Positions 38,676-49,080 of a stretch of 64,000 nt of DNA are shown here, one piece after another; positions within the stretch are counted from its first letter, which is position 1; each line of letters opens with the position of its first letter. Source of the stretch: CBDFGN01 sp965247065 (GTDB lineage: Bacteria; Bacteroidota; Bacteroidia; Cytophagales; Cyclobacteriaceae). Position numbers and translations under genes: made by a program. The stretch lies in assembly GCA_965247065.1 (NCBI GenBank), contig CBDFGN010000006.1, positions 4,650,001 through 4,714,000 of the forward strand, in the 5' to 3' direction. Under the pieces are notes generated by a model. It saw only the letters and a program-made list of their open reading frames with translations, searched no databases and was not told the origin of the DNA.

Positions 38676-41600
38676 TTATCCTTTCGATATGCTTTCAGTC
38701 AAATTCAATATCGCGTTAGCTACGACTGTATAGGCAGCCAGCTCACTTAAATTAAGTTGCGGATCCAGTTCGTATTCCCCGATGTTCAACAAGCCCTCAG
38801 CTTTGGCCTGATCGGATTCGAAAAACTCCATTTGATATGCTAAAAGATCTGTCAAATGTGCCATTTCCTCTTCTTGAGGTTGTCGAGAGGTAGCCAACCG
38901 AAAAGCGAAACGGATGCGTTCCGCTTCATCAACGCCTCCCTCGGCTAACATTCTTTGGGCGATCAGGCGTGATGCTTCGGTGAATTGAGGATCATTCAGA
39001 AGTACCAGCGCTTGCATGGGAGTACTGGTCGATTGTCGCCTGACTATGCACTGCTCCCGGGTGGAAGCGTCAAAAGTAATCATTGAAGGAGGCGGCAAAG
39101 AACGCTTCCAGAAAGTGTACATGCTCTTTCGGTACAAATCCTCGCCGTGGTCCTGAATATACTCTTTCAGCGATTGGTTACCGCTGGCTACCTGGATCCA
39201 AAGTCCTTTCGGTTGGTACGGCTTTACACTGGGACCTCCGACCTGACTGCTCATCAAACCACTGATGGCCAGGGCGTGATCTCTGACCAGTTCTGCCTGC
39301 AGGCGGACTTGGGGTCCCCGCGCCAAATAGATATTACTGGGATCCCGTTTGAACAAAACCGGATCTACCGCTACTGATTGGCGATAGGTGGCCGACATGA
39401 CCATTGTTTTTATCAGATGCTTCAAATTCCAGCCGGAAGATCTGAATTCCAGGGCTAGCCAATCCAACAGTTCGGGGTGGGTAGGTAGTTCTCCCTGGCT
39501 GCCAAAATCTTCGGGGGTGGCGACAATTCCCCTGCCAAAGATCATTTGCCAATATCGATTGACTGCCACCCTGGTCGTTAACGGATGACGTTCATCAAAA
39601 AGCCACTTGGCCAGGCCCAGCCTGTTTTGAGGATATTCTTCCGGAAACGGTAGAACAAACTTTGGAGTGCCTGGATAAACCTGCACGGTTGGAGCGCTGT
39701 ATCGGCCCCTTTCCAGTACATAAGTCGGCCGGACAGTGTCCATATCCGCCATGACCATGGTTGGCTTTAGGATCACCTGTTGCATTCGCACCTCCCTGAA
39801 TTGGAATTCGCTGTGCCACTTTGTCAATATTTGATACGTAGGGTCTTCGTGGTGCAGCTGATGATAGAAGAGCCGCTTCCTATCCTTGTCGCTCTTATTT
39901 GACTTGGAAACCAAATCGGCCAGTGGATTAAACCGGACCAGGTCCTGGATCTCTTGCTGGGTAAGCTTCCGGTTGAAGAACATAAGCTCATCAAGGCGGG
40001 ACCGTATTAAGCCAGATTTTTCAACCCGAACAAAATCAGATACTTCGTAGTCCGTTTGTGCCAACAAAATCGAATTCGAGCCCGGTCGTAGGTCCCCCAA
40101 TTCGTCTTTTAGAATGAGTAACTCTTGTGGTTGTCCATTCAGATATATCCTCACGCCCTTGGCCCGGCCCGAACCATCATAGGTGAGCGCAAGGTGTGCC
40201 CATTTGTTACCAGGCAGTATATGACTGGTTCGTACCTCAATTGCCCGCTTAGGTGTGGTCAGGCTGGTGGAGTTGATCAGCTGAAATTTGATACCATCAT
40301 CGTAAACCCCAAGAGCGAAACCTGGGTACTTTCCTTTGATTTGCTTTGGGTTCAGCAGGTTCCCCCGGGCTCCGCTTTCTATCGAATACAGCCACAAACT
40401 AACTGATGCGGGCCCTCCAAAGTCCATTCCGGCGATGGGACCAAGATCAAGATAATTGTCGGTGCTGAATTCAAGGCCTCCCGAGAATTTTCCCGGCATT
40501 GTGATCGCGTCGTTGACCACCTTTGCTGGCTTCCTTCGATTTGACTCCTCTGCAATTTCCTCGTTTTCCGCATAGTCGAGCGGGTAATAGGCCACAAGTC
40601 CCGCCGGGATTCTTCCTATCTCCTGGTTGGATTCGACATTCACAGAAGTCAGATCCGGGTTGTTCTCCCACTTGGTTTTTTCGTAACTGTCTATTTTCTG
40701 CCTCTGAGACCCGACCAGGTTCTTCATATATCTGGTGTATTTTTCTACGGTCGAGTCAGGCAATGGGATCGACGGCTCCGCCACCTCTACACCATATTCC
40801 ACCCGTCCTTTTTCGGGAACATTGTTGAAAAAGCTCAACAGGCTATAAAATTCCTTTTGCAACACAGGGTCGAACTTATGGTCGTGACATTGAGCACATC
40901 CAAGTGTGAGCCCAAGGAATGAGGTTGAAAAGGTGTTTACCCGGTCCAGTACGTATTCGACCCTATATTCTTCATCGACAACCCCAACTTCCTGGGTAAT
41001 CTTATGATTTCGGTTAAAAGCGGTTGCCAGTTTTTGTTCGTAGGTGGCATCGGGCAATAGATCTCCGGCTAGTTGCCAGGTAAGGAACTTATCATAGGCC
41101 ATGTTTTCATTGAAGGCCTTAATGACCCAGTCCCGCCAGGGCCACATGCTACGTTCAAGATCGTCTTGATATCCGTGCGAGTCGGCATAGCGGGCCAGGT
41201 CCAGCCATTCCAGGGCCATCCGCTCTCCGTAACTTTCCTCCGAAAGGAACTCGTCCACCACTTTTTCATAGGCATCAGGACTGGTATCAGCCAAGAAGGC
41301 ATCGATTTCGGGCAGGCTGGGGGGGATTCCTCTGAGGTCGAAAGACACCCGTCGGATCAACTTTTCTTTGGTTGCTTCTGGTGATGGTTGGAGCCCCTTT
41401 GCGTCCAGGCCGTTCAGAATGAAATGATCGATCGGGTTTTGGGGCCAATCCGGATCGGAAACTGCCGGAGGCTCGACTTGTTGGGGAGGAGTAAAGGCCC
41501 AATGGGGCTTCCATTCAGCTCCCTGTTTTATCCACCGTTTGAGGATTTCGATCTCGCGGTCGGTCAAACTAAGTTTCGATTCTGGTGGAGGCATCATATA

Positions 41601-41924
41601 GTCAGGATCGGTGCTTGAAACGCGATGCACTAATTGGCTTTTTTTCAAATCGCCCGGGACGATGGCATATCGGTTCTCAGCACTATCCAGCAGAGCAAAG
41701 GCCACTTCTTTCACATCAAATCTCAAATCGGCTTTACGCACCTTTTCATCGGGTCCGTGGCATTTGTAGCAGCGGTCAGAGAGGATAGGTTTTACATGAA
41801 AGTTGAAATCAATTTTATCGGGGATTTCCTGATAGGCCTCCTGTCCGTCCCTTGGTGATTGAGTACAGGAAAAAGCTCCGAACAAGCAGAAATAAGTAGT
41901 AAAGCGGTTGATATTTAATGCCAT
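38676..41924 (-). CDS. PSCyt1-DUF1549-LamG-DUF1553 lipoprotein (copy 6)
   Basis: A 1082-residue protein and the most divergent LamG-bearing copy. The signal ends LFGAFSC (lipobox Cys20). PSCyt1 has CYKCH at 52-56 and MMPPPESK, and DUF1549 carries CAQCHDHKFD. The LamG domain (GLVAYYPLDYAE, KWAHLALTYDGSGRAKG, RIYLNGQ) differs strongly from the other copies, suggesting another ligand. DUF1553 runs from NRLGLAKWL to STPMQALVLLND. It is the first gene of the array in transcription order and has the best promoter candidate about 50 bp upstream. It is probably exported and surface anchored; its activity is unknown. Confidence 0.92.
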   Translation of the reverse strand: MALNINRFTTYFCLFGAFSCTQSPRDGQEAYQEIPDKIDFNFHVKPILSDRCYKCHGPDEKVRKADLRFDVKEVAFALLDSAENRYAIVPGDLKKSQLVHRVSSTDPDYMMPPPESKLSLTDREIEILKRWIKQGAEWKPHWAFTPPQQVEPPAVSDPDWPQNPIDHFILNGLDAKGLQPSPEATKEKLIRRVSFDLRGIPPSLPEIDAFLADTSPDAYEKVVDEFLSEESYGERMALEWLDLARYADSHGYQDDLERSMWPWRDWVIKAFNENMAYDKFLTWQLAGDLLPDATYEQKLATAFNRNHKITQEVGVVDEEYRVEYVLDRVNTFSTSFLGLTLGCAQCHDHKFDPVLQKEFYSLLSFFNNVPEKGRVEYGVEVAEPSIPLPDSTVEKYTRYMKNLVGSQRQKIDSYEKTKWENNPDLTSVNVESNQEIGRIPAGLVAYYPLDYAENEEIAEESNRRKPAKVVNDAITMPGKFSGGLEFSTDNYLDLGPIAGMDFGGPASVSLWLYSIESGARGNLLNPKQIKGKYPGFALGVYDDGIKFQLINSTSLTTPKRAIEVRTSHILPGNKWAHLALTYDGSGRAKGVRIYLNGQPQELLILKDELGDLRPGSNSILLAQTDYEVSDFVRVEKSGLIRSRLDELMFFNRKLTQQEIQDLVRFNPLADLVSKSNKSDKDRKRLFYHQLHHEDPTYQILTKWHSEFQFREVRMQQVILKPTMVMADMDTVRPTYVLERGRYSAPTVQVYPGTPKFVLPFPEEYPQNRLGLAKWLFDERHPLTTRVAVNRYWQMIFGRGIVATPEDFGSQGELPTHPELLDWLALEFRSSGWNLKHLIKTMVMSATYRQSVAVDPVLFKRDPSNIYLARGPQVRLQAELVRDHALAISGLMSSQVGGPSVKPYQPKGLWIQVASGNQSLKEYIQDHGEDLYRKSMYTFWKRSLPPPSMITFDASTREQCIVRRQSTSTPMQALVLLNDPQFTEASRLIAQRMLAEGGVDEAERIRFAFRLATSRQPQEEEMAHLTDLLAYQMEFFESDQAKAEGLLNIGEYELDPQLNLSELAAYTVVANAILNLTESISKG

Positions 41925-41974
41925 CGCGGCGCGTTTTCTTTAAATGGAACTTAGGAGTGCTTACAGGGATTATT

Positions 41975-42010
41975 CAAATTTAACAAATCTGTTCGATTGT
42001 TTCTACAACA
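41975..42010 (-). promoter_or_regulatory. Candidate Bacteroidota promoter ahead of the array
   Basis: On the minus strand TAAATTTG (41975-41982) matches the -7 consensus TAnnTTTG, with a TTG about 23 bp upstream. It lies 50 bp before the start of the gene at 38676 and could drive the group 41924 to 32275. Confidence 0.45.
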
Positions 42011-42143
42011 ACACGCAACTTCAGCTGATTGCGCTCTGATGCCGTCTCAGCATGCTTAGCGTCCCTTGCAGGAAACTCTGAGCGAGGGAGTCCAAGAGAA
42101 GAGAGTTTTTTCGGCATGATGGAAATGATGAATTCAATTGTAG

Positions 42144-43628
42144 TTAATCTTTTTTTTGGTCTACAGACCACTCCATGTTTTTGCGATAGCCATAGTACGG
42201 ATAATAGTCCCAGGACGCCTCTTTTCCTAAGGCACGCGGATCATCGGTCTTTGCTGTATATTTCAAAAGCTGCTCACTTAAGTCGTGCCTGATTTCTGCG
42301 TATTGGGGAATCGAGGCCACATTGTGAATTTGACCGGGGTCTACCCGCATGTCATATAATTCCTCGGCAGGTCGTTTGCCAAAGGCCAGTTGGTAGAATA
42401 TAGGGAGCCCCTCCATTTCTTCCAACAATTGCGTTTTTGTCGGACCGGGAGCAACTTCTCCAAAGGGAATCGCACGAGCGCAGTTTTTTGCATCCGGATC
42501 ACCTGCCGGCCACCGGTCCGGTTCATAATTGCGAATGTATAAGAAATCCCTGTTGCGAATCGCACGGCAGGGATAGCCTTTGCCTCCCTTGCGACAACCA
42601 TCATGTCTCTCCATCGCAGTAAATGCTTGTTCCCGGAGATTCTTTCCCGGAACTGTAAATACATCCATCAGACTGTGGGAAGTCATTTCGTCGAGTGCTT
42701 TTAGGCCGGCCGCTTCCAGGAAGGTTGCTGCAAAATCACTTAGATGAACAAATCCTTCATACTCTCTATTGGGAGAGACAATTTTCGATGGCCATCGGAT
42801 GGCCAATGGCATACGTGTCCCAAAGTCATAAAGAGTTGCCTTGGCGCGAGGGAATGGCATTCCATTATCGCTGGTGACGACTACAAGCGTATTGTCCAGT
42901 TCTCCCGCCGCTTCGAGGACAGCTAAGGCTTTTGATACCGTGCTGTCAAAACGCTGAACCTCGAAGTAATAATCCAGAATGTCATTTCGCACTATAGCAT
43001 TATCCGGCAAATGGGGAGGGACAATCACCCTTGCCGGATCCATTCCCGAATCCCGTCCGGAATTCAACACATAAGGACGGTGTGCATCACTGCTACCAAG
43101 CCAAAAGCAAAAGGGTTGATCTTTTGATTTTTGTTGATAAAAAGCCTCAAAACTACTGAACCCGGGACCGGCAGGGTTTAATTCTGTCTGGCTGCTGTGA
43201 ACCCAACCTGTATCGGTCTTGAACTTACCGGGAGACCAGGCTTTACTATATGAACCAATTGCATAACCTGCTTGCTCTACTAAATCAACATAAGTGGCGA
43301 ATTTTGAGGGCAGTTTACTATGAATATTTCCCGCCTCTTCCAATCGCCAGATGTGTTGTCCGGTCAGGATAGCGCTGCGTGAAGGACCACAGGAGGGGGC
43401 ATCACAAAAAGCATTTGTAAAGAGAATACCCTCACCGGCGATCCTGTCAAAGGCGGGTGTCCTGACGACGGGATCGCCCATAGCACCGGTATGACCCCAT
43501 GACTGGTCGTCAGAAATGCAAAATAGTATATTGGGACGCTTCTGTTTGGGAGTCTGTCCCATACCAAAAGACAACAAACCCGAAAGGAAAAAACCTGACA
43601 GAAAGATACGGTGAAGGATCATGTTCAT
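42144..43628 (-). CDS. Sulfatase (type I, formylglycine-dependent), exported
   Basis: A 494-residue sulfatase cleaving sulfate esters, probably from polysaccharides. A signal peptide (MNMILHRIFLSGFFLSGLLSFGMG) directs it to the periplasm or surface. The metal-binding start PNILFCISDDQSWG is at 33-46 and the FGly motif CGPSR begins at Cys80, which an anaerobic- or FGE-type maturase would convert. The C-terminal region has the YDMRVDPGQIHN motif typical of polysaccharide sulfatases. It starts upstream of the cytochrome/DUF1501 array on the same strand, with a 219-bp gap and an independent promoter in between. That context hints that the array acts on a sulfated glycan, which is inference. Confidence 0.93.
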   Translation of the reverse strand: MNMILHRIFLSGFFLSGLLSFGMGQTPKQKRPNILFCISDDQSWGHTGAMGDPVVRTPAFDRIAGEGILFTNAFCDAPSCGPSRSAILTGQHIWRLEEAGNIHSKLPSKFATYVDLVEQAGYAIGSYSKAWSPGKFKTDTGWVHSSQTELNPAGPGFSSFEAFYQQKSKDQPFCFWLGSSDAHRPYVLNSGRDSGMDPARVIVPPHLPDNAIVRNDILDYYFEVQRFDSTVSKALAVLEAAGELDNTLVVVTSDNGMPFPRAKATLYDFGTRMPLAIRWPSKIVSPNREYEGFVHLSDFAATFLEAAGLKALDEMTSHSLMDVFTVPGKNLREQAFTAMERHDGCRKGGKGYPCRAIRNRDFLYIRNYEPDRWPAGDPDAKNCARAIPFGEVAPGPTKTQLLEEMEGLPIFYQLAFGKRPAEELYDMRVDPGQIHNVASIPQYAEIRHDLSEQLLKYTAKTDDPRALGKEASWDYYPYYGYRKNMEWSVDQKKD

Positions 43629-43738
43629 TTTCTGAATGTCGTCGTCATGTTAGGCTATTTTCCCCATATTCACAAACAGGCTGCTACCCGGCTGTTTCTT
43701 TTGACCAGGATACCGAAACCCATGAGAATCGGAAACAA

Positions 43739-43826
43739 GGCCGTCTACCGTCTTGCCGTCTACCGTCTTACCGTCCCCCGTCTACCGTCTTACCGTCCCC
43801 CGTCTTACCGTCTACCGTCCACCGCC
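43739..43826. repeat. CCGTCTA/CCGTCTTA heptamer-octamer array
   Basis: About 12 units of CCGTCTA, CCGTCTTA, CCGTCCC and CCGTCTTG. The array ends over the last codons of the NRAMP-like reading frame at 43805, so it forms the 3' end of that gene, like the arrays after the cytochrome-type genes. Confidence 0.8.
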
Positions 43827-45101
43827 AACCAATAAGCGGTGATTGCGGAGATAGCGGCTGCAATGAGAAAATTTACGGGAAGGAACCATGATTCACCTGA
43901 TATTGCCAATCCAAGGATCCTACCTACAGCTTTTGAAACATTGATCAAACCAATCAATGTTGCGGCCCAAACTACGACCAGTGATATTGAGTTCGTAAAT
44001 AAATTGTTGCGGAATTTCTTATTCAAAAGTTTCTGATCATTCATCGCGAGAACCAAAAAAATGGCCACGATGGGTAGCAAAATGCCGTTCAGGGCCTGAG
44101 CAAAAACAATTCCAGCAATAGGTTGTATACCGGCCAGGCCAAAACCAAAAACCCACGGCCAATACTGAACCCCAGACCAAACGATACTCAGTGGATTTGT
44201 AATGCCAGCTGCTCGACCTAGCGAACGTGGTTTGCGCAGTTACCGCCGCGGCCAATGAAGCGGTCAGACAGGAAGAGAACCCAGCGGCAAACAATCCAAT
44301 TCCCACCATCATGCCGGCCCAGTCACCTAATTCATGGCTCATGGCAGCGGCAACGGCCTGGAAACTGAAATCACCCATTACAGCTGTCCCTGAGACCAAA
44401 ACGGCAATTGAGATAATTCCACCCAATAGAACAGCGGTGGTCATCCCAAATCTCATTTCCTTGAGGTCCTGGGACTGAGAGATCCCGCTAGCCAGAAATA
44501 AATTATACGGTACGATGGTGGTACCAACCAGGCTGACTACAAGCAACGCCGATTCATCAGGAAATCTGGGGACAAAGCTTGCGACTATAATCTCAGAAAT
44601 CGCGAAACTTTGACGCCAGGCCAGAGTCACAAAGGAGATTCCCATTATCGCGACTACCACTGCAAGCAAGTGGGCGATCAAGCGGTAGTTACCGAACCAC
44701 AACATCAGGGCACACCCCAGAACAATAGAAGAAGTGATGATCCAATTGGGTAGATTATGGATCAGTGAGAATCCAGCAGCCGAACCCAGAATATTTCCCG
44801 TTTGGTAAGCCGCACATCCAAAAATTACTGCCGAACCTACCAGAATTTTGATGTGGAATCCTTTCTTTGTTGAAGACCGATATGCTAGGGCCTCTCCAAG
44901 GCTCATTCCACTGCCAATTCTGATCAGGGCTGCGGATTCCTGCAGAACTATGCAAGCTATGGTAGAGAAAGCAAGTGCCCATATGAGATCAAGTCCGAAA
45001 GTGCTCCCAGCCAGGGCGGCTGTCGTTATTGTTCCCGGACCAATAATTGCTGCCGAGATGATGGACCAAAATAGAATGCTCAAAAACCTCTTCCGGATCA
45101 T
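43805..45101 (-). pseudogene. NRAMP-like transporter, frameshifted
   Basis: An inner-membrane protein of the NRAMP/MntH superfamily in two frames: 45101 to about 44220, then about 44220 to 43805. The switch is near TTCGCTAGGTCGAGC on the minus strand; after it the frame reads GRAAGITNPLSIVWSG and then MLPIVAIFLVLAMND, as expected for the last helices. The metal site is atypical: the TM1 DPGN motif is IGPGTITTA and the TM6 MPH region is VPYNLFLAS. It follows the oxoprolinase-type genes by 15 bp. In B. subtilis the NRAMP homologue YcsG lies in the 5-oxoprolinase operon, so a non-metal substrate is plausible. One indel, mutational or assembly-derived, inactivates the frame. Confidence 0.8.
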
Positions 45102-45116
45102 AACATCCTTGAGAAT

Positions 45117-45590
45117 CTACTCCTCGCCATAACCACCTCCCCCAGGAGTTTCTATCACAAGCCTGTCACCAGGATACACTGTGCAACTGTCTATTCCTGA
45201 CAGGGTAATCAATTGGCCATTCTTGCGAATCACAGTCTGCCTTCCTACTTTTCCGGGTGATCCGCCCGAGAGTCCGTATGGCTTTTCGATTCGATGCTGC
45301 GAGACTATTGTTAAATCCAATTCGGCTCTGAATAAAATCTCGCGTATAATACCATCTCCCCCTTTCCAATTGCCCGGTCCTCCAGAGCCCTTCCGAATTT
45401 CGAAGCGCTCAATTTGAGCTGGATAGCGAAATTCAAGTATTTCGGGATCTGTAATCCGGGTATTAGTCATGTGCTGATGAACTGCATTCTGCCCATGGAA
45501 CCCCGGACCAGCTCCTACCCCCCCGGCAACGGTTTCATAATACCCAAACTGGTCATTTCCAAACAATATGTTGTTCATCGTACCCTGCAA
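45117..45590 (-). pseudogene. Hydantoinase B/oxoprolinase, C-terminal fragment
   Basis: A 157-codon fragment (QGTMNNILFGNDQFGYYET through ETPGGGGYGEE) with the glycine-rich GPGFHGQNAVHQHMTNTRITDPE and PGGGGYG end typical of HyuB/5-oxoprolinase C termini. It is the continuation of the frame ending at 45575, displaced by a 1-bp loss: the upstream frame runs off as AACRVR and stops where AxQGTMNN is expected. It is 15 bp ahead of the NRAMP-like gene. Read together with the three fragments upstream it forms a single 5-oxoprolinase-like gene spanning 45117-48887. Confidence 0.85.
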
Positions 45591-48082
45591 GCGGCCAGGC
45601 CAAACGCCTTGATTAGGGTATCCGTGATTCTCTGGCTTACTTCAGTATTTCCGCCAACGACCGCTGGTGCCTCCGATGGATCAGGCGGAAATTCCGGGTT
45701 TAGGAATCCAGATGGAATTGACAGGCTTATCGTTTTCATTAATCCTTCATTTAATGGAAGCTCCCTGTTGATAAGCAATCGAAGAACGTATAATAGGGCG
45801 CTAATTACAATAGACGGATTGGCGTTTAAATTACCGGGATGAACGCCCGAAGATCCATTGAAATCAATGTTGGCACTTTCATCCCTTACATTGATTGAAG
45901 TTTTTATGCAGGTGCCATCGTCCAGAAATTCCTGGGCTGTGTAAAGACCATCTTTAATTTGGAGGAGACTATTTGCAAGGCACTCACTGGCGTAGTTTTG
46001 GAGCTTGTCCATGTAATACTGCACCTGTTGGTCGCCGAATAATATTGCTGTTTCTCTCAGGGTCTCTTGACCCAAGCGAATTGCAGCCAGTGCCGCTTTC
46101 AGATCCGCCAGATTCTCTTGCGGAGAACGGGTAGGATATGGATCCTGAAGAAGAAGCCCCTCAATCTTCTGCCAATTGGCGGTTCCTTTATGATAGAGTA
46201 ACGTTGGTCGTATAACCACGCCCTCTTCCTCGAGGCTAGCAGCATCGGGCGGCATCGATCCAGGTCGCTTGCCCCCGATTTCAGCATGATGGGCTCGGTT
46301 TGCCACATATCCGAGGAGAACTCCATTGTTCAAGAAAACCGGGGCGACCAAGGTGATATCAGGGAGATGTGATCCACCAAAGCTAGGATGATTGGTTATC
46401 ACAACGTCCCCATCCCCCAATTCCATGGTCTCGAGTATCTTACGCGTACATATACCTAAACTACCTAAATGCACTGGGATATGAGGAGCGTTCACTACAA
46501 GTTCTCCCTCTCGATTCAAAATTGCACAGGAGAAATCCAAGCGCTCCTTTATATTAACTGAGAAGGAGGTCCTCTGTAAGAGTTGGCCCATATCATGTGC
46601 AATGGCCTCGAAACGGTTGGTAAACAATTCCAGTTGAATTTCCTCCGGCTGATTTGTTTCCCGTTGATGTTCGGAGGCGGCTTGTCTAGTTAATATGCCA
46701 TGGTTGTGCAAGTCTAAGCGGAAAGTCCAACCGGAATCCAGGAAGGTCGTGCTGGTCTGACTGGTAATTAGAGCCGGACCTCTTATGTTAGCTCCACAAT
46801 CGAGTTTTTCCCACCTGAACACCGGAATTTCAATCCACTCCGTTTCTATATAAGCAGACATGGATTTCGCTTTAGCTGGGGAATACAACTCCTCTTCGCT
46901 ACCAATCTGGCTTTCGCGCTGTTTCGATTTGGAGGACCCAACCACCCGAGCACTTTCTACCTCGACTTGGCGCCCATCAATCCAGTGCCCAAACAGGGAT
47001 TCATACCTGGATCGGAAAAGGTTCTCAATATCCGCTCGATCATCGTAAGGAATCTCTAGAGGGGTGTCCTGTCCACTGAAACGAATGAATAATTTCCTCG
47101 ATCGGATTTCTATTTCAGCCCTTTCAAAGCCTTCTTGATGCAATTGGTTCAAAGCCTTTTGGTCCAAATTCTGCATAATTTTGGGCAGTTTCTTGCCAAC
47201 TTCATTCAACGGACTGAGGATCTGGATCTCAGCAAATCTTTCGATGCGGGCATACCCCATCCCTAAGGCGCTTAATAATCCAGCATCATATGGAATAATG
47301 ATCTGGTTAATTTGTAGTAAATCAGCGATCCGGCAGGCGTGCTGGCCCCCAGCTCCCCCGAATGACAAGAGGGCGAAATTGCGAGTGTCATATCCCTTAT
47401 TGATCGAAGTAGACTTTATTGCATCCGCCATTTTTTCGTTCGCAATTTCCAGAAAGCCATAAAGAGTATCCTCTGAGGAGCAGTCGCTACTCATTTGGGC
47501 CTTGAGCTCGTCTAATTTTGACTGGGAGGCAGCCCGATCAATTGGAAGTCCGAAGGAAACGTGGTCCAATCTCCCCAGCAACAGGTTGACGTCAGTAATG
47601 GTGAGTGGTCCTCCTGACCCATAGCATGCCGGACCCGGATTCGCCCCGGCGCTTTCAGGACCAACAGTGAATTTGTTACGATCAAAGCCACAAATGGAGC
47701 CTCCCCCTGCGGCCACGGTTTTGATGGCTAGAGACGGACTGAAAATATGGGCATCGCCAACTTTGGATTCAAATTGGTAATCAAAGTCTCCATCGAACCT
47801 CGAAACGTCTGTACTGGTTCCACCCATATCGAAGGTAATAATGGACTCAAAACCGGATTGTACAGCCGACCAGGCAGCCCCTACAACTCCACCCGCCGGA
47901 CCACTTAAAAGGCTATCCTTCGCTTGATAAAGATCAAACCCAACCAATCCTCCGGAGCTAGTCATAATCTTAAGACGACCTTTGGAGATCCGGTCCTTAA
48001 CGGAACTTATATAGTTCTCTATCACCGGAGCCAGATAGGCGTTCACTATTGTCGTCTCCGCTCTTGGAAGGATCTTAATCAT
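45575..48082 (-). pseudogene. 5-oxoprolinase-like fusion: HyuA C-terminal part plus HyuB N-terminal part
   Basis: An 835-codon segment of an ATP-dependent 5-oxoprolinase/N-methylhydantoinase-type enzyme with A and B subunits fused, as in eukaryotic OPLAH. Residues 1-470 are the HyuA part with the ASKHA-fold ITFDMGGTSTDVS motif near 82, AGGGSICGFD and SFGGAGGQHAC. From about 480 (QLELFTNRFEAIAHDMGQLLQRTSFS) it is HyuB, with ITNHPSFGGSHLPDITLVAP. Translation must come from the upstream frame, because the first ATG (48082) is internal to the protein. The upstream junction carries a 5-bp duplication and the downstream end a 1-bp loss, so the gene is inactive unless these are errors. Confidence 0.87.
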
Positions 48083-48303
48083 TGGGGCCAGCTTGTGAGA
48101 AATGGAAACATGGCATGGCCCTTCTTTTTAAGTTGCGAGGAGAGCTGGTTTTCATGAATTGGATTTTGGTAGCTGTTAAGCAAGGCAATTGCGACTGCGT
48201 GGTCGGGATGGGAAGACACGATCTTTAAAATTCTCGCCTCTTCCGATGGGTCCAGAGTTCTTGAAATCTTGCCGGTATGTTTTATCCTCTCCTTGACTTC
48301 CAC
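48079..48303 (-). pseudogene. HyuA/oxoprolinase internal fragment
   Basis: A 74-codon segment (VKERIKHTGKISRTLDPSEEARIL...AIALLNSYQNPIHE) that continues the N-terminal fragment in another frame and matches the HyuA N-domain helix region. At its end the tandem duplication of a 5-bp unit (ATGGC twice on the plus strand, 48110-48119) throws it out of frame. Removing one unit restores GHVSISHKLAPMIKILPRAETT and joins it to the next segment. The apparent ATG at 48303 is not a real start. Confidence 0.82.
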
Positions 48304-48887
48304 AACCCTTTGGTATAACGGGTTTTTTTCTTTATGTCCAGCTCGAAAAGGTGAGGTCTCTGCTGCGTCCCTATGGCTACCAGGTCTTTGAATCCTTTTG
48401 TCACCAAGAAAGTGACTTTTGCTCCTTTCCGTTCCAAAAGCGCATTTGTGCCCTTTGTTGATCCCAACCTCATATCAATTTCAGGCAGGTCTGCCGCTAG
48501 GGGAGTCTCAGTTAGAAGGCGGCATGCCAGGACCGGAGCCTCCTCATGGCCCGTGATCTCAAAGTCCCTTCCCACCCAACCAAGATCTGCTTGGTCTTGA
48601 ATGATTAGAATGGACTCCGCCGGATCATAATGATCAATGATTAATGGGGGTAGCCCACTTCCCAAAATAGTCAATTCATATCCGAAGAAAATATCCTTTG
48701 ATACATTCCATTTAGTTTCGATGACCAGCTTGTGGTCCATATTTACCTCAGCAATCCGGCCTCGAAGTCGGCTACTTGACAGTACTTTTGTTCTCAGAAA
48801 CAAACCTTCCGGATTAATTGCCATACAATCGGTAAATGTGCCTCCCGTGTCAATCCAGAATCGCCAATGGTTTCTCCCAGTGCCCAT
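48282..48887 (-). pseudogene. HyuA/oxoprolinase N-terminal fragment
   Basis: The first 201 codons of the oxoprolinase-like gene, including the phosphate-binding WIDTGGTFTDCMAINPEG motif and GTTKGTNALLERKG-like GSTKGTNALLERKGAKV. The correct frame is lost in a run of seven T (48323-48329, plus strand); changing its length gives KKNPLYQRVVEVKERIKH and continues into the next fragment. It is the 5' end of the gene. A 152-bp gap separates it from the IS3 element at 49040, which may have displaced the original promoter. Confidence 0.85.
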
Positions 48888-49080
48888 GCTGGCAATATTA
48901 ATGGATAGATTCCTATTCTCATAGTTTAACCTTTGATACCGGAGCCAAAGGCGTTCATGCAGGTAATGCGGCCCGCCTCGGTGGAAATCCTTGATATCTG
49001 AGCAACGATTAACGAAATTAGATTTATGAAATATGTACGTCCCTGATATAGGTTGACCACTTTTTAAACGATCGACTTAT

